Assembly: GCF_050410795.1 (NCBI RefSeq)
Contig: NZ_CP191258.1
Span: 3,720,001 to 3,784,000, forward strand
DNA: 64,000 nucleotides
Direction: 5' to 3'
Source of the DNA: Fontivita pretiosa
Lineage (GTDB): Bacteria; Planctomycetota; Phycisphaerae; Tepidisphaerales; Tepidisphaeraceae
The notes under the pieces are model-generated. The model saw only the letters and a list, made by a program, of their open reading frames with translations. It made no database searches and had not been told where the DNA came from. Positions 38,698-47,581 of this stretch are shown one piece after another. The number at the start of each line of letters is the position of its first letter. Within the stretch, counting starts at the first letter, position 1. Position numbers and translations under genes: made by a program.

Positions 38698-40287
38698 ATG
38701 CGCCCCTGGTGTCAGCGCGCGTCGCGAATGAACCTTGATCGACTGCCCGAGCTGCTCGCTTCGGGACTGTCGGAATTGACGGGGGGGCTGACATCGATCG
38801 ATCAGGCGTTTCGGCGGCGATTGACGCGGCAGTACCAGCAGTCGCGACAGCATCTGCAACGGCTGGCTGATTCGTTCGGAAACCTGGTGGGCCAGTGGCT
38901 GGACTTGGGCGACCCTGCCGGCTCGTTTCAGAGTATTGAAGTTCAGTCGTTCGAGCAGCTCGAGGCTCGGGCGTACCTTGCAGTCGTCCCCCTGACGATC
39001 AGCACGGCGAACCTTCCCGGCGGCGGCCAGCAGCTTCGCATCACCGCATCGAACTACTCGGATCGCATCAGCATCACCAGATCCAGCACCGGGCTGGTGC
39101 TCCGCAACAACACCTGGACGACGGCCGTCAGGGGAGACTTCAAGAACATCTTCATCAACGCCGGCCGGGGGCATGACCTGATCTCGATCAGCAGCTCGAT
39201 CGCGTCGCAGACGTCGATCTACGGTGGGGCGGGAAATGACACGATCTACGGCGGATCGGGCGCCGACAAGATCTACGCCGGAGATGGCGTGGATCGGATT
39301 CTCAGCGGCGCCGGCGACGACACGATCGTGAGCATCTCCGGCGGATACGACGGAATCAACGGCGGGGCGGGGAGCGACAGCTTCTGGATCGACCCGACCG
39401 ACCGCGTCGCCGACACCGAAGCCTCGGAACTTGCGGGCGGCGCCGTGCATCTTGTGGATCAGTTCATCCAGTACCGCACGGTCGATGCCTCCAACAACGA
39501 GATCTATACCGATGTGAGCACGGAGCTGCTCGGACAGCGACTGCTGGATCCGGTCGTTACCTCCAACGTCGTGGTTTATCGAAACTTCTCGCGCAATCCG
39601 CTGTTCAGCGACGCCGGGCCACTCAGCACCGACGTGCGCCAGGGACAGGTCGGAGACTGCTACTTCCTGGCGGTGCTGGCGTCGGTGGCGAAGGTCAATC
39701 CCAACCTTATCCGCCAGAGCATCGTCGATCTGGGCGACGGAACCTACGCGGTGCGGTACTACTTTGACGATCAGCCCATGTACGTCCGCATCGACGGCGA
39801 CCTGCCGACGGGAATGAAAAGCGGCAGCCTGGTGTATGCTCAGTTCGGCGCTGATAACTCGACGTGGGTGGCGCTGATGGAAAAGGCCTATGCGTTCTAC
39901 CGCAACTGGGGCGGCAGCTACGCCGGGCTGTCATCGGGTTGGATGAGCGAGGGGTACTGGGCGCTGGGCAGACAAAGCTACAGCACCTTCCAGACGGATC
40001 CGAGAAGCATCAACCTGCTGGAGACAATCAAGGCGGATCTGGATGCGGGCAAGAGCGTGACGTACGCCGCGGGCGATCCGGGCAACGCGCCGTTGATCGG
40101 ATACCACGCCTATGCGGTCGAGGACGTGACTCTAGATGCAACCGGGACACCAGTGCAGCTCAAGCTGCGAAACCCCTGGGGCATCGACGGCGCCGGTAAC
40201 GACGGAAGCGACGATGGCGTGGTGACGATCACCGAAGCCCAGGCCAAGGCGTCGATGCTGGGGGTGGTGTCGGCGTCACTGGAGTAA
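38698..40287 (+). CDS. Calpain-family cysteine protease with RTX calcium-binding repeats
   Basis: The catalytic core follows the calpain (C2) plan: QGQVGDCYFLAVLAS with Cys321, GYHAYAVED with His470 and LRNPWG with Asn492. It is preceded by RTX-type repeats (YGGAGNDTIYGGSGADKIY and GGAGSDSFW) at residues 175-230 and by a helical N-terminal 80 residues. The segment FEQLEARAYLA at 86-95 resembles the LEPRxLL-type N-terminal motif of planctomycete surface proteins. No classical signal peptide is evident. GGAGGAG precedes the ATG at 38698. Calcium binding by the repeats could activate the protease outside the cell; this is inferred. It is convergent with the next gene. Confidence 0.85.
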   Translation: MRPWCQRASRMNLDRLPELLASGLSELTGGLTSIDQAFRRRLTRQYQQSRQHLQRLADSFGNLVGQWLDLGDPAGSFQSIEVQSFEQLEARAYLAVVPLTISTANLPGGGQQLRITASNYSDRISITRSSTGLVLRNNTWTTAVRGDFKNIFINAGRGHDLISISSSIASQTSIYGGAGNDTIYGGSGADKIYAGDGVDRILSGAGDDTIVSISGGYDGINGGAGSDSFWIDPTDRVADTEASELAGGAVHLVDQFIQYRTVDASNNEIYTDVSTELLGQRLLDPVVTSNVVVYRNFSRNPLFSDAGPLSTDVRQGQVGDCYFLAVLASVAKVNPNLIRQSIVDLGDGTYAVRYYFDDQPMYVRIDGDLPTGMKSGSLVYAQFGADNSTWVALMEKAYAFYRNWGGSYAGLSSGWMSEGYWALGRQSYSTFQTDPRSINLLETIKADLDAGKSVTYAAGDPGNAPLIGYHAYAVEDVTLDATGTPVQLKLRNPWGIDGAGNDGSDDGVVTITEAQAKASMLGVVSASLE

Positions 40288-40351
40288 TCGCCCGGCACGA
40301 CACGTGCGGCTGACACGGTCAGCGGAACTGAAACGGGAAGCGAAGCGCTGC

Positions 40352-43021
40352 TCAGGCCGCACGCGGTCTGCGCGACCCTCGCCCGCGGCACGCCAGCAGG
40401 GCACCCGCCACAATCGCCAGCGAGGACGGTTCGGGCACGGAATGGAACGTGACCGCGATGTCGTTGCCGACTCCAACTTGTCCGCTGTCCGCGTCGTAGT
40501 TGTAGTACAGGGTGTAGCTGATGAGTCCGGCGAACGCGCCGGTCGGCGGCGCCACGATGCCGAAGGTGCCGTTGACGGGGTCGGTCCCGTCGTTGTCGAT
40601 CAGCACAACGGTTCGATTCGGCACCACCTGCCCTGCGACGACGTTCAGGAAAACCATTTGCAGGGCCGATCCCGATTGCAGTGTCACGCTGCCGGTAACA
40701 TTCAGACGATCGGCAATCGGCTGAAGCGAGAGATTGTTCTGCCAGTCGATCTCGGCGAAATAGGTTGCGCCGGAGGCGATGATCAAGTCGCCGGTGGCAA
40801 GGCTGCCCACACTCTGGCCGGGAGCGATGCTGCCTCCGGTCTGGATGTTGACCGCGCCGGCGACGCTGCCAATTCCGCCCAGCGTCGCGCCCGACTGTAC
40901 AGTGACCGTCCCGCCGCCCGTCAGCGCGCCGTTGATCAGCAGTTTGCCGGATTGGACGGTTGTCGTGCCGCTGTAGCTGCTGTTGCCTGAGAGCGTCAAC
41001 GTTCCGGACCCGGCCTTGTACACATTGCCGCCACCGGAGATGACGTTGGCCACGACATGAGCATCGGAACGGCTGAAGACGAGGTTGGCGCTGGAGCTGG
41101 CCAGCAGGATCTGCCCCGTCCCCAGCGCGCCCGAGGCGCCGCCGTTGCCGATCTGAAGTGTGCCGTTGTTGACGGTGGTGGAGCCGGTGTTGTTGCTGTT
41201 GCCGGTGAGCGTCAATCGTCCCGCGCCAGACTTGATGATCCGTCCGCCGGTTTGCTTGCTGGCATCTCCGCCATCCAGGTTTTCCGTGAATAAGCCGTCG
41301 AAGCTGATGTCCGAGGCATTGTTGATGGTAATCGAGCCGCCGTTAAGGTTGACGACCCCGCCGCCGGTGAGGGAAGCGACCTCCTGCCCGATGCGCTGTT
41401 CAGGATGAACCGAATCGCCGGTGAAAAGCTCCAGGTACGCGCCGCTGGCGATGTGCAGGGAGGTTGCTGCGGGCAGGCGATTGTGTCCGTGCGCCAGCAG
41501 CAATGTGCCGGCGTTGATCGTTGTCGATCCCGAGTAGGTGTTGCCCCCGATGTCCGGCTGGAAACCGTCGTCAAAGTAAGTGTCGCCGCTGGCGGTCAGC
41601 ACCCACTCGCCCGGTCCATCCTTAACCAGGGAGGTTGTGCCAACCACGGGATCAGCAATGATGCCGTTGATGCCGTTGTACAGGCTGGTGCCTTCGGTGT
41701 TATCTGCGAAGGTGCCGGAGAGGGTCAGGACTCTGTCTCCCGAGCCGGACATCACAAGCGGATTGCTGTTGGACAGATTGAGCGGCCCGTTGCCGCTGAC
41801 CTCGATCGTGGCGCCGCCCGGGCCGATGGTGAAGCGACGTGCGACCTGTCCGGCATCGTGAGCCGGATCGCCCAGTCCGGCGCCGGCAACAAAGGTTCCG
41901 TCGTACACGTACCGCAGCGTCCCGCCGTCGATCAGCAGATTGCTCGGATCGTTTTCGTCGGAGACGCCGATTCCGCCACGGGTGCCACCCAGCAGCCACG
42001 GCCTCAATCCGCCGGAGTGAATGAACCCTCCTGCGCCGTTGGACACGTAGTCGGCATGCACCTCCAGCACCCCGCCGAGAATCTGCGTGGCGCCTGTGTA
42101 TTCGTTGCCGAAGGGTACGCTCGGATCGCGTCCTGTTACCGTTGCCGGGATGATCCATCGCCCGCTGCCGGTCTTGACCAGCGAGATCGTGCCGCCAGCG
42201 TTGGGCTCGTAGATGACCAGGCCGAAGGTGTTGTTGGCGGTGTTGGAGCCGCTCAGCGTGAGCGTTCGTGCTCCGGGTGTGGCGTTGTTCTGGGCGATGT
42301 TCCAGGCGTCGAAGATCAGCGCGCCGCTGCCGGCTGCGTCGATCGTGGCGCCATTCGGGCCGATCGTCATCGCCCGGTCGGTCGTTGCGCCGCTACCGAC
42401 GTAGCGCAGCGTGCCGCCGTTGATCAGCAGGTTGGCCGCGTCGTTGCTGGCATAGCTGCCGATGCCGCTGGCCTGGTTGTGATTGCCCAGAACGGAGATT
42501 TCCAGCACGCCCTGGCTGACAGTCGTGGGACCGGAGTACGTGCTGGCCGAGGAGATCGCGAGGGTGCCGCCGCCGGTCTTGTGCAGCGAGGCGCTTCCCC
42601 CGATCACCCCCGAGACATGCAGGTTGCCAGTGCCGATGTTCCAGGTGTTGCTTGCGCCCAGCCACACAGGGGTGGCGATGGTGTAGCTGCCCGCGCCGGT
42701 AACGCCGATGCCGCTGTTGATGGTCAGGGTGGCTGATCCGGCGATGGTAAAGCCCGTGGCGATGTTGAACTGGATGGATCCGACGGTGATGGCGGAGTTG
42801 ACGGTCGCCAGCGAGCCGGCCTGGGCGAAGAACACATCGCCACCTTCGGCTGGCGCGACATTCCAGTTGGACGGCTCGCTCCAGTTGGTGTTGTTGCCTG
42901 CGCCGGCGGTCCAGGTTACACCCTGCCCAAGCGCAGCGGGAATGGCGCCGGCTGCACACGCCAGGCAAGCCGCGCGGACAGCCAGAGATTTTTTTCCAAC
43001 ACAGATGCCGCGGCGCACCAT
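40352..43021 (-). CDS. Autotransporter-type beta-strand repeat protein with PEP-CTERM tail
   Basis: An 889-residue secreted protein. After a signal peptide (VRAACLACAAGAIPAALG) it opens with WTAGAGNNTNWSEPSNWNV, the typical first repeat of such proteins, then many copies of the autotransporter-associated strand repeat, such as KTGGGTLAISSASTYSGPTTV and KSGAGRLTLTGNSNNTGSTTV. They should form a long beta-helix. The C terminus carries VPEPSSLAIVAGALL and a run of Arg. Unlike two relatives further right, it has no dockerin-like module. GGAGG sits 7 nt before the ATG at 43021; the upstream frame to 43234 is Cys/Arg-rich and is rejected. Role: adhesin or polysaccharide-binding scaffold, not provable here. 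Confidence 0.85.
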   Translation of the reverse strand: MVRRGICVGKKSLAVRAACLACAAGAIPAALGQGVTWTAGAGNNTNWSEPSNWNVAPAEGGDVFFAQAGSLATVNSAITVGSIQFNIATGFTIAGSATLTINSGIGVTGAGSYTIATPVWLGASNTWNIGTGNLHVSGVIGGSASLHKTGGGTLAISSASTYSGPTTVSQGVLEISVLGNHNQASGIGSYASNDAANLLINGGTLRYVGSGATTDRAMTIGPNGATIDAAGSGALIFDAWNIAQNNATPGARTLTLSGSNTANNTFGLVIYEPNAGGTISLVKTGSGRWIIPATVTGRDPSVPFGNEYTGATQILGGVLEVHADYVSNGAGGFIHSGGLRPWLLGGTRGGIGVSDENDPSNLLIDGGTLRYVYDGTFVAGAGLGDPAHDAGQVARRFTIGPGGATIEVSGNGPLNLSNSNPLVMSGSGDRVLTLSGTFADNTEGTSLYNGINGIIADPVVGTTSLVKDGPGEWVLTASGDTYFDDGFQPDIGGNTYSGSTTINAGTLLLAHGHNRLPAATSLHIASGAYLELFTGDSVHPEQRIGQEVASLTGGGVVNLNGGSITINNASDISFDGLFTENLDGGDASKQTGGRIIKSGAGRLTLTGNSNNTGSTTVNNGTLQIGNGGASGALGTGQILLASSSANLVFSRSDAHVVANVISGGGNVYKAGSGTLTLSGNSSYSGTTTVQSGKLLINGALTGGGTVTVQSGATLGGIGSVAGAVNIQTGGSIAPGQSVGSLATGDLIIASGATYFAEIDWQNNLSLQPIADRLNVTGSVTLQSGSALQMVFLNVVAGQVVPNRTVVLIDNDGTDPVNGTFGIVAPPTGAFAGLISYTLYYNYDADSGQVGVGNDIAVTFHSVPEPSSLAIVAGALLACRGRGSRRPRAA

Positions 43022-43393
43022 AAATCCGCCTCCGATCCCTCGACGCGGAGCACCGGTGTTCCGCGACGGCGTGGTTGCGTCGGCCCGGCCGCGCGTGCAG
43101 CACACCCTACAGCGAACACGGACCTGCCCGTGTGCACATCCGGATCGCGCCGCGTTTCGATTGCTCACCGGCGCCTGGCGAACACAACTCCAACTTGTGA
43201 AACCGCTTGTACCGTGACCGGATTCCCGCGGCAAGCCAGTTCAGATTGGCAAACGCATGCAACAGCCGGCACAATTGATTATCTGGCGAGTTGTTAGCGT
43301 CTGCAACGAAAATCCGGATCGACGCATCTTTGTCGCGGCGGGCCGTGCACTCCGCTGTGAGGCTCGTGAACCGCGCCATTTTGGCCGAAATGT
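43022..43393. other. Divergent intergenic region
   Basis: This 372-base gap between the beta-strand-repeat gene (minus) and the secreted TPR-like gene (plus) holds no RNA gene. It has TTGGCAAACGCATGCAAC near 43250, which faintly resembles a LacI-type operator, but it is not a perfect palindrome and is not annotated as a site. No clear promoter pair was seen. Confidence 0.4.
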
Positions 43394-44989
43394 TTGCATC
43401 CAGCGTCCGGTCATGTTACACGCAGCACCGTGCCGGATGACCCGACAATCAAGGGTGCGATCTGTCTTCGCGGGCGGCTTGTGGTGGCGTTGAGTCTGGC
43501 GGTGTTTGTGGTGCCGGCCTGGTACGTTGCCTCCGCCGCGGGTCAGACCGCGCCGACTACAACCGTCGGCGTGCCGCCGTCCGCCCAGCGCTGTCAGCAA
43601 ACGATCGATTTCTACCGCAGAATCACGGTGGAGGACTACCAGCGAGTCGGGAAACGCAACCCGGCTTGGGACGATCACGCCCAGCGGGCGCTGCAAGCGC
43701 TGGCGGCGTTGCTGGCGCTGGAGTTCCGCCCCGAGGCCGACGAGTACGACATCATGTTTGATTCGGGCCGGCGCGCCCAGGATTCGGGATGTAACGATCC
43801 GCTGGTGCTGTTCGCGCTGGCGCGGGGGCACGCCTATTTCAACCGGAAATACGAGGAGATCGTCCCGATCCACGTCGAATCGGCGATGCGGATCGCCGAC
43901 AGCGGATACCATCCGCTGCTCAAATGCATGGTGAACCTGCGTGCGGCGGCGATGCGCGGGAAATCCAAGACCGATGCCCGCGCGGCACGGCGCGACGCGC
44001 GACGCATGCTCGCCACCGCCAATGCCGTCTTGCCCGCGGCGCTTGCCGACGAGCAAATCCCCATCGACGCGCTGGTGACGCTGTTTGACCTGATCGGCGA
44101 CGCCTCGGCCGTGGTCGAACGCGATCGCACCGAAGCGTTCAACGTCGCGATGGCGATGCTGGAGCAACAGGCGCGACGCCAGCCGCAGCGATTGGGTGCG
44201 GGCCTGTTGGCGGTGATCCGCGGACGAATGCTGTTGGAACACGCGCTGGACGCCGCCCGCGCTGCCCAGGCGCAGCCCGATACCCCCGAAGTCGCACAGA
44301 TTCATCAACAGCGACTGGCCGACGCGCTGGCGGCGGCACAGCACGCCTGGCAGATCGATCCGCACAACCCCCTGGCCGCCGAACTGATGATGTCGGTCCA
44401 GGTCGCGCGCGGAAAAATCCCCGATGCCATCGGCGTCTGGTTCGATCGCGCCGTCGCGGTGGATCCGGACTTTCTTCGCGTTTACGCGGCAAAACTGAGT
44501 CTGCTACAGCCCGGACAAAGCCCCCACGGCTCCATCGCCGCGATGATTGAGTTCGGCCGACAATGCCTTGCCGGGGGCAGGTGGGAATCGGGTATCCCGC
44601 TGCTGCTGGTCGAGGCGCACCTGCAAGCAGCATCGCTGGATGAGCAGGGCCGGGCGATCGACACGCTGCGTCGGGAGTACTTTACATCTGATCCACACAT
44701 CTGGCAGGACATCCAGGCGGTCTACGAGCCGTACCTGCAACGATATCCCAAGTCGCTGTACCACCGCAGCCGCTATGCGCAACTTGCCGCGTGGTGCGGG
44801 CAATGGTCTCAGGCTGATCGTCAGTTGCGTGCCATGGGCGATCGTTTCAGCCTTACCTGGTTCCGCTCAGCACAGCAGTATCGGAGCCTGCGAAGCGAAG
44901 TGGCCGAGCATGTTGCCAGTGATGCTGAGGCGCCGTCACGTCTGCCTGACAGTCAGTTCAATTCGATGCGGAACGACTCCGGAAGATAG
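43394..44989 (+). CDS. Secreted or membrane-anchored TPR-like protein
   Basis: Up to 531 residues. Residues 29-50 (LVVALSLAVFVVPAWYVASAAG) make a signal peptide or anchor. The rest is alpha-helical with spaced Ala/Leu/Tyr positions typical of tetratricopeptide repeats (ALARGHAYFNRKYEEIVPI, AAQHAWQIDPHNPLAAELM, YPKSLYHRSRYAQLAAWCG). It resembles DUF4034-type helical proteins, though this is not certain. A GTG at 43430 would put the signal peptide closer to the N terminus and may be the true start. It could scaffold other envelope proteins. Confidence 0.65.
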   Translation: MHPASGHVTRSTVPDDPTIKGAICLRGRLVVALSLAVFVVPAWYVASAAGQTAPTTTVGVPPSAQRCQQTIDFYRRITVEDYQRVGKRNPAWDDHAQRALQALAALLALEFRPEADEYDIMFDSGRRAQDSGCNDPLVLFALARGHAYFNRKYEEIVPIHVESAMRIADSGYHPLLKCMVNLRAAAMRGKSKTDARAARRDARRMLATANAVLPAALADEQIPIDALVTLFDLIGDASAVVERDRTEAFNVAMAMLEQQARRQPQRLGAGLLAVIRGRMLLEHALDAARAAQAQPDTPEVAQIHQQRLADALAAAQHAWQIDPHNPLAAELMMSVQVARGKIPDAIGVWFDRAVAVDPDFLRVYAAKLSLLQPGQSPHGSIAAMIEFGRQCLAGGRWESGIPLLLVEAHLQAASLDEQGRAIDTLRREYFTSDPHIWQDIQAVYEPYLQRYPKSLYHRSRYAQLAAWCGQWSQADRQLRAMGDRFSLTWFRSAQQYRSLRSEVAEHVASDAEAPSRLPDSQFNSMRNDSGR

Positions 44990-45262
44990 ACCAACATTCG
45001 AAAGTGTGGAGGGCGTCGCGCAGCGCGGTTCCTATTGCTTCTGTTGTGTTCTCAATCAAGTTTTGCTTGACGAATCGCCGATCATGCGCACACTACTGGC
45101 GGGTGCTGTGGCCCCAGGCGGGCTGGGGCGTTCGGGTTTTGGGGAGATCCAGTCAGGTTTTCCATCGGGCGGCCTGACGGCTTTGCTCTCCCGATCACAT
45201 CCGGATTCTGGCTTGTCGTACCACTCTCGTACCTGTGTCCCCAACGGGGGAAGGAGCAAACT

Positions 45263-47359
45263 ATGCGACGTTGCAGTTCTTCCGGTTTCACTCAAGACGT
45301 CACACGCAGCGCAACCTGGCTGGAGCCGCTGGAGCAGCGTCGACTGCTGGCGGCCAGCGATCTGGATCCGACGTTCGGCAATGGCGGCATTGTGAGCAAC
45401 CCCGCCGCCTGGGCCGCCTTCGACCTGGCCATCCAAGCCGACAACAAGGTGGTCACCGTTGGGCAGGCCGACAACCATCTGAGCGTTGTCCGCTACAACA
45501 CCGACGGTAGTGTGGACAGCGCTTTTGGTGCCAACGTGGTCACGCTGCCCCAAATCAGTGCCACTGGCGATATCGGGAGAGGGGTGGCGATCGACCAGGC
45601 GGGCAGAATCGTAGTCGCCGGCATGGGTGGTAACGGCGAGTTGTTCGTCGCCCGACTGCTGAGTGACGGCACGCCTGACCCCAACTTCGGCGGCAACGGG
45701 CTGGTGGTGTACGAGCTTGGGGAAGGTGTTGAGGTCGGCGAGGTCGCGGTGCGTCCCAGCGGCCAGATCGTTGTGGTCGCTACCGCCGATGACATTAGAG
45801 CCGCGGCAGTGGTACAGCTCGAGGAGGATGGTGATCTGGATCCGACCTTCGGCGTGCCGGATCCGGACTTCAACTCGCCGCAATACCCCTCGGGCGCTCC
45901 AGGCGTGGCCGTTGTCGATTTCGTCGACTCCGGCGAGTTCATCGGCACGGGAACAATGGTCGCGCTGGCAATCCAGAACGATGGCAAGATCGTCATCGGG
46001 GGTTCGCACGCCCACATGGTAAACCATGCGGCACTGGCTCGAGTGTTGGCCGACGGCAGCGGGCTGGACACCACCTTCGGCGCTGGCGATGGCGATTCCC
46101 GCGACGGAATGGTCCTCGCCGACCTCCACCTCGACGAGTTCTACACCGATCTGGAGATTGATGCCGCCGGCAACATCTACCTGGTCGGCACTTACATTGA
46201 CGCGAGCAACTCCTTCTACAATGCGACTGTACAACGCTATACCCCCAGCGGCGCATTGGACGGCACCTGGGGCAACGGCGGTGAGGCGATACTGGCCAGC
46301 AGCACCAACGATCTACTGGGCTTGGGCATGACGCTGGACAGCGCCGGGCGCGCGGTGGTCGTTGGGACGTCCGCTCCCCATGACTTTTTGGTCGGTCGGT
46401 TCGATCTCAGCGGTAATCCCGATACCAGCTTCGCTCCCAATGGCTACGTCAGTACCGTCGTCGGCAGCTTCGGAGCCGCCTATGAGGTGGTGGAGATGAA
46501 CGACGGCAGCGGACGATTGATCGTGGCTGGCGATGCGAATTTGGTTCAGGCGCTGGCGCGATACGGCGATGCGCCGGCAGCGTCACCGGTCACAGTCGCA
46601 AATGGCGAGATGTCGGTTACCGCCAGCAACGACGGTGACACGATCCTGATCACTTCCAGCGGCGGGCAGTTCAGCGTCGTGATCGATAACACCACCTACG
46701 GGCCGTTTGCGTCGATCAATAACATCGAAGTGAGCGGCGGCAGTGCCAGCGACGTGATCACCGTGCTGCTCAGCGGCAACACGCCAGTGAACATCACCGT
46801 ACTTGGCGGAGCGGGCAACGACGTGATCCTGGCCGCCAACGGTGCTTCGGCCGCCAACGCCGGCGGCTACAGCTTCGTCGATGGCGGAGCGGGCAATGAT
46901 CTGATCGGCACGGGCTGGGGCAACGACGTGATCATCGGCGGCGATGGCAATGACTCGGTGGTCGGCGGCGGGGGACGCGACCTGATCATCGGCGGGCTGG
47001 GCAGCGACCTGCTCGTCGGCAACATCGACGAGGACATCATCATCGCCGGCTACACCAGCCATGACGCCGACCGCGACGCCTTGCTGGCGATCATGGCCGA
47101 GTGGACCAGCACACGCACGTACTCGCAGCGCGTGGCCAACATCCGCGATGGCTCCGGCACCGCCACCCGCGCCAACGGCAACGCGTTCTTCAATCCCGAC
47201 GGCCCGTCGCGAACGGTCTTCGACGACGCCGCGACCGATCTGCTGTTTGGCGGGGCGGGCAATGACTGGTTCTTCTTCAATGCCGACGCCGCCAACCGCG
47301 ACTTCATCCTCGACCAGAGGCCCAACGAGCAGGTGGCGGACGTTGATCTGGAGGCCTGA
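45263..47359 (+). CDS. Delta-60 repeat and RTX calcium-binding surface protein
   Basis: The 698-residue protein starts with WLEPLEQRRLLAA, the LEPRxLL-type N-terminal motif of planctomycete surface proteins. It then has repeats of the delta-60 type: LDPTFGNGGIV, DGTPDPNFGGNGLVVY, SGLDTTFGAGDG and NPDTSFAPNGYV, which form a beta-propeller. Residues 510-600 are RTX repeats (VLGGAGNDVILAANG, VDGGAGNDLIGTG, IGGDGNDSVVGGGG). The end FGGAGNDWFFFNADA is also RTX-like. GGGGGAAGGAG lies 6 nt before the ATG. It lacks a PEP-CTERM tail. It may be an extracellular adhesin. Two hairpins follow the stop. Confidence 0.85.
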   Translation: MRRCSSSGFTQDVTRSATWLEPLEQRRLLAASDLDPTFGNGGIVSNPAAWAAFDLAIQADNKVVTVGQADNHLSVVRYNTDGSVDSAFGANVVTLPQISATGDIGRGVAIDQAGRIVVAGMGGNGELFVARLLSDGTPDPNFGGNGLVVYELGEGVEVGEVAVRPSGQIVVVATADDIRAAAVVQLEEDGDLDPTFGVPDPDFNSPQYPSGAPGVAVVDFVDSGEFIGTGTMVALAIQNDGKIVIGGSHAHMVNHAALARVLADGSGLDTTFGAGDGDSRDGMVLADLHLDEFYTDLEIDAAGNIYLVGTYIDASNSFYNATVQRYTPSGALDGTWGNGGEAILASSTNDLLGLGMTLDSAGRAVVVGTSAPHDFLVGRFDLSGNPDTSFAPNGYVSTVVGSFGAAYEVVEMNDGSGRLIVAGDANLVQALARYGDAPAASPVTVANGEMSVTASNDGDTILITSSGGQFSVVIDNTTYGPFASINNIEVSGGSASDVITVLLSGNTPVNITVLGGAGNDVILAANGASAANAGGYSFVDGGAGNDLIGTGWGNDVIIGGDGNDSVVGGGGRDLIIGGLGSDLLVGNIDEDIIIAGYTSHDADRDALLAIMAEWTSTRTYSQRVANIRDGSGTATRANGNAFFNPDGPSRTVFDDAATDLLFGGAGNDWFFFNADAANRDFILDQRPNEQVADVDLEA

Positions 47360-47370
47360 GCCTGTTTTTC

Positions 47371-47395
47371 GCGCGGCCCGGTTTGCGGGCCGCGC
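47371..47395. terminator. GC-rich hairpin after the delta-60/RTX gene
   Basis: GCGCGGCCCG pairs with CGGGCCGCGC, a perfect 10-bp stem with a 5-nt loop. A T run (TTTTT) lies just upstream, not downstream, so it would fit a terminator of minus-strand transcription or serve as an mRNA-stabilising hairpin. Confidence 0.5.
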
Positions 47396-47422
47396 AGGCA
47401 GAACCCAGGCATTCGTGTTGTC

Positions 47423-47475
47423 ACCGGGCACGCAGCAGACCCACAACCGGTTTGCTCCGTGCCCGGTTGCTTTTT
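47423..47475 (+). terminator. Strong intrinsic terminator after the delta-60/RTX gene
   Basis: ACCGGGCACG pairs with CGTGCCCGGT, extended inwards by AGCAGACC/GGTTTGCT with one central mismatch, about 18 paired bases and a 7-nt loop, followed by TGCTTTTT. Confidence 0.85.
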
Positions 47476-47581
47476 GGCTGATCGAGTCAACATGGATGTC
47501 GCTTTGGGGTAAAAAAGATGAAAATTAATGAAAGATCGTGAAAATCATCCGCAGGTCATCCAACGGAAGCGAGGATAGGCG

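Noticed and set aside
39200..39380. RTX repeats as an RTX toxin
   Set aside because: The repeats are short and fused to a protease; no pore-forming or type I secretion genes are nearby.
45000..45262. A possible riboswitch before the delta-60/RTX gene
   Set aside because: G-rich runs are present but no known aptamer core could be aligned by eye.
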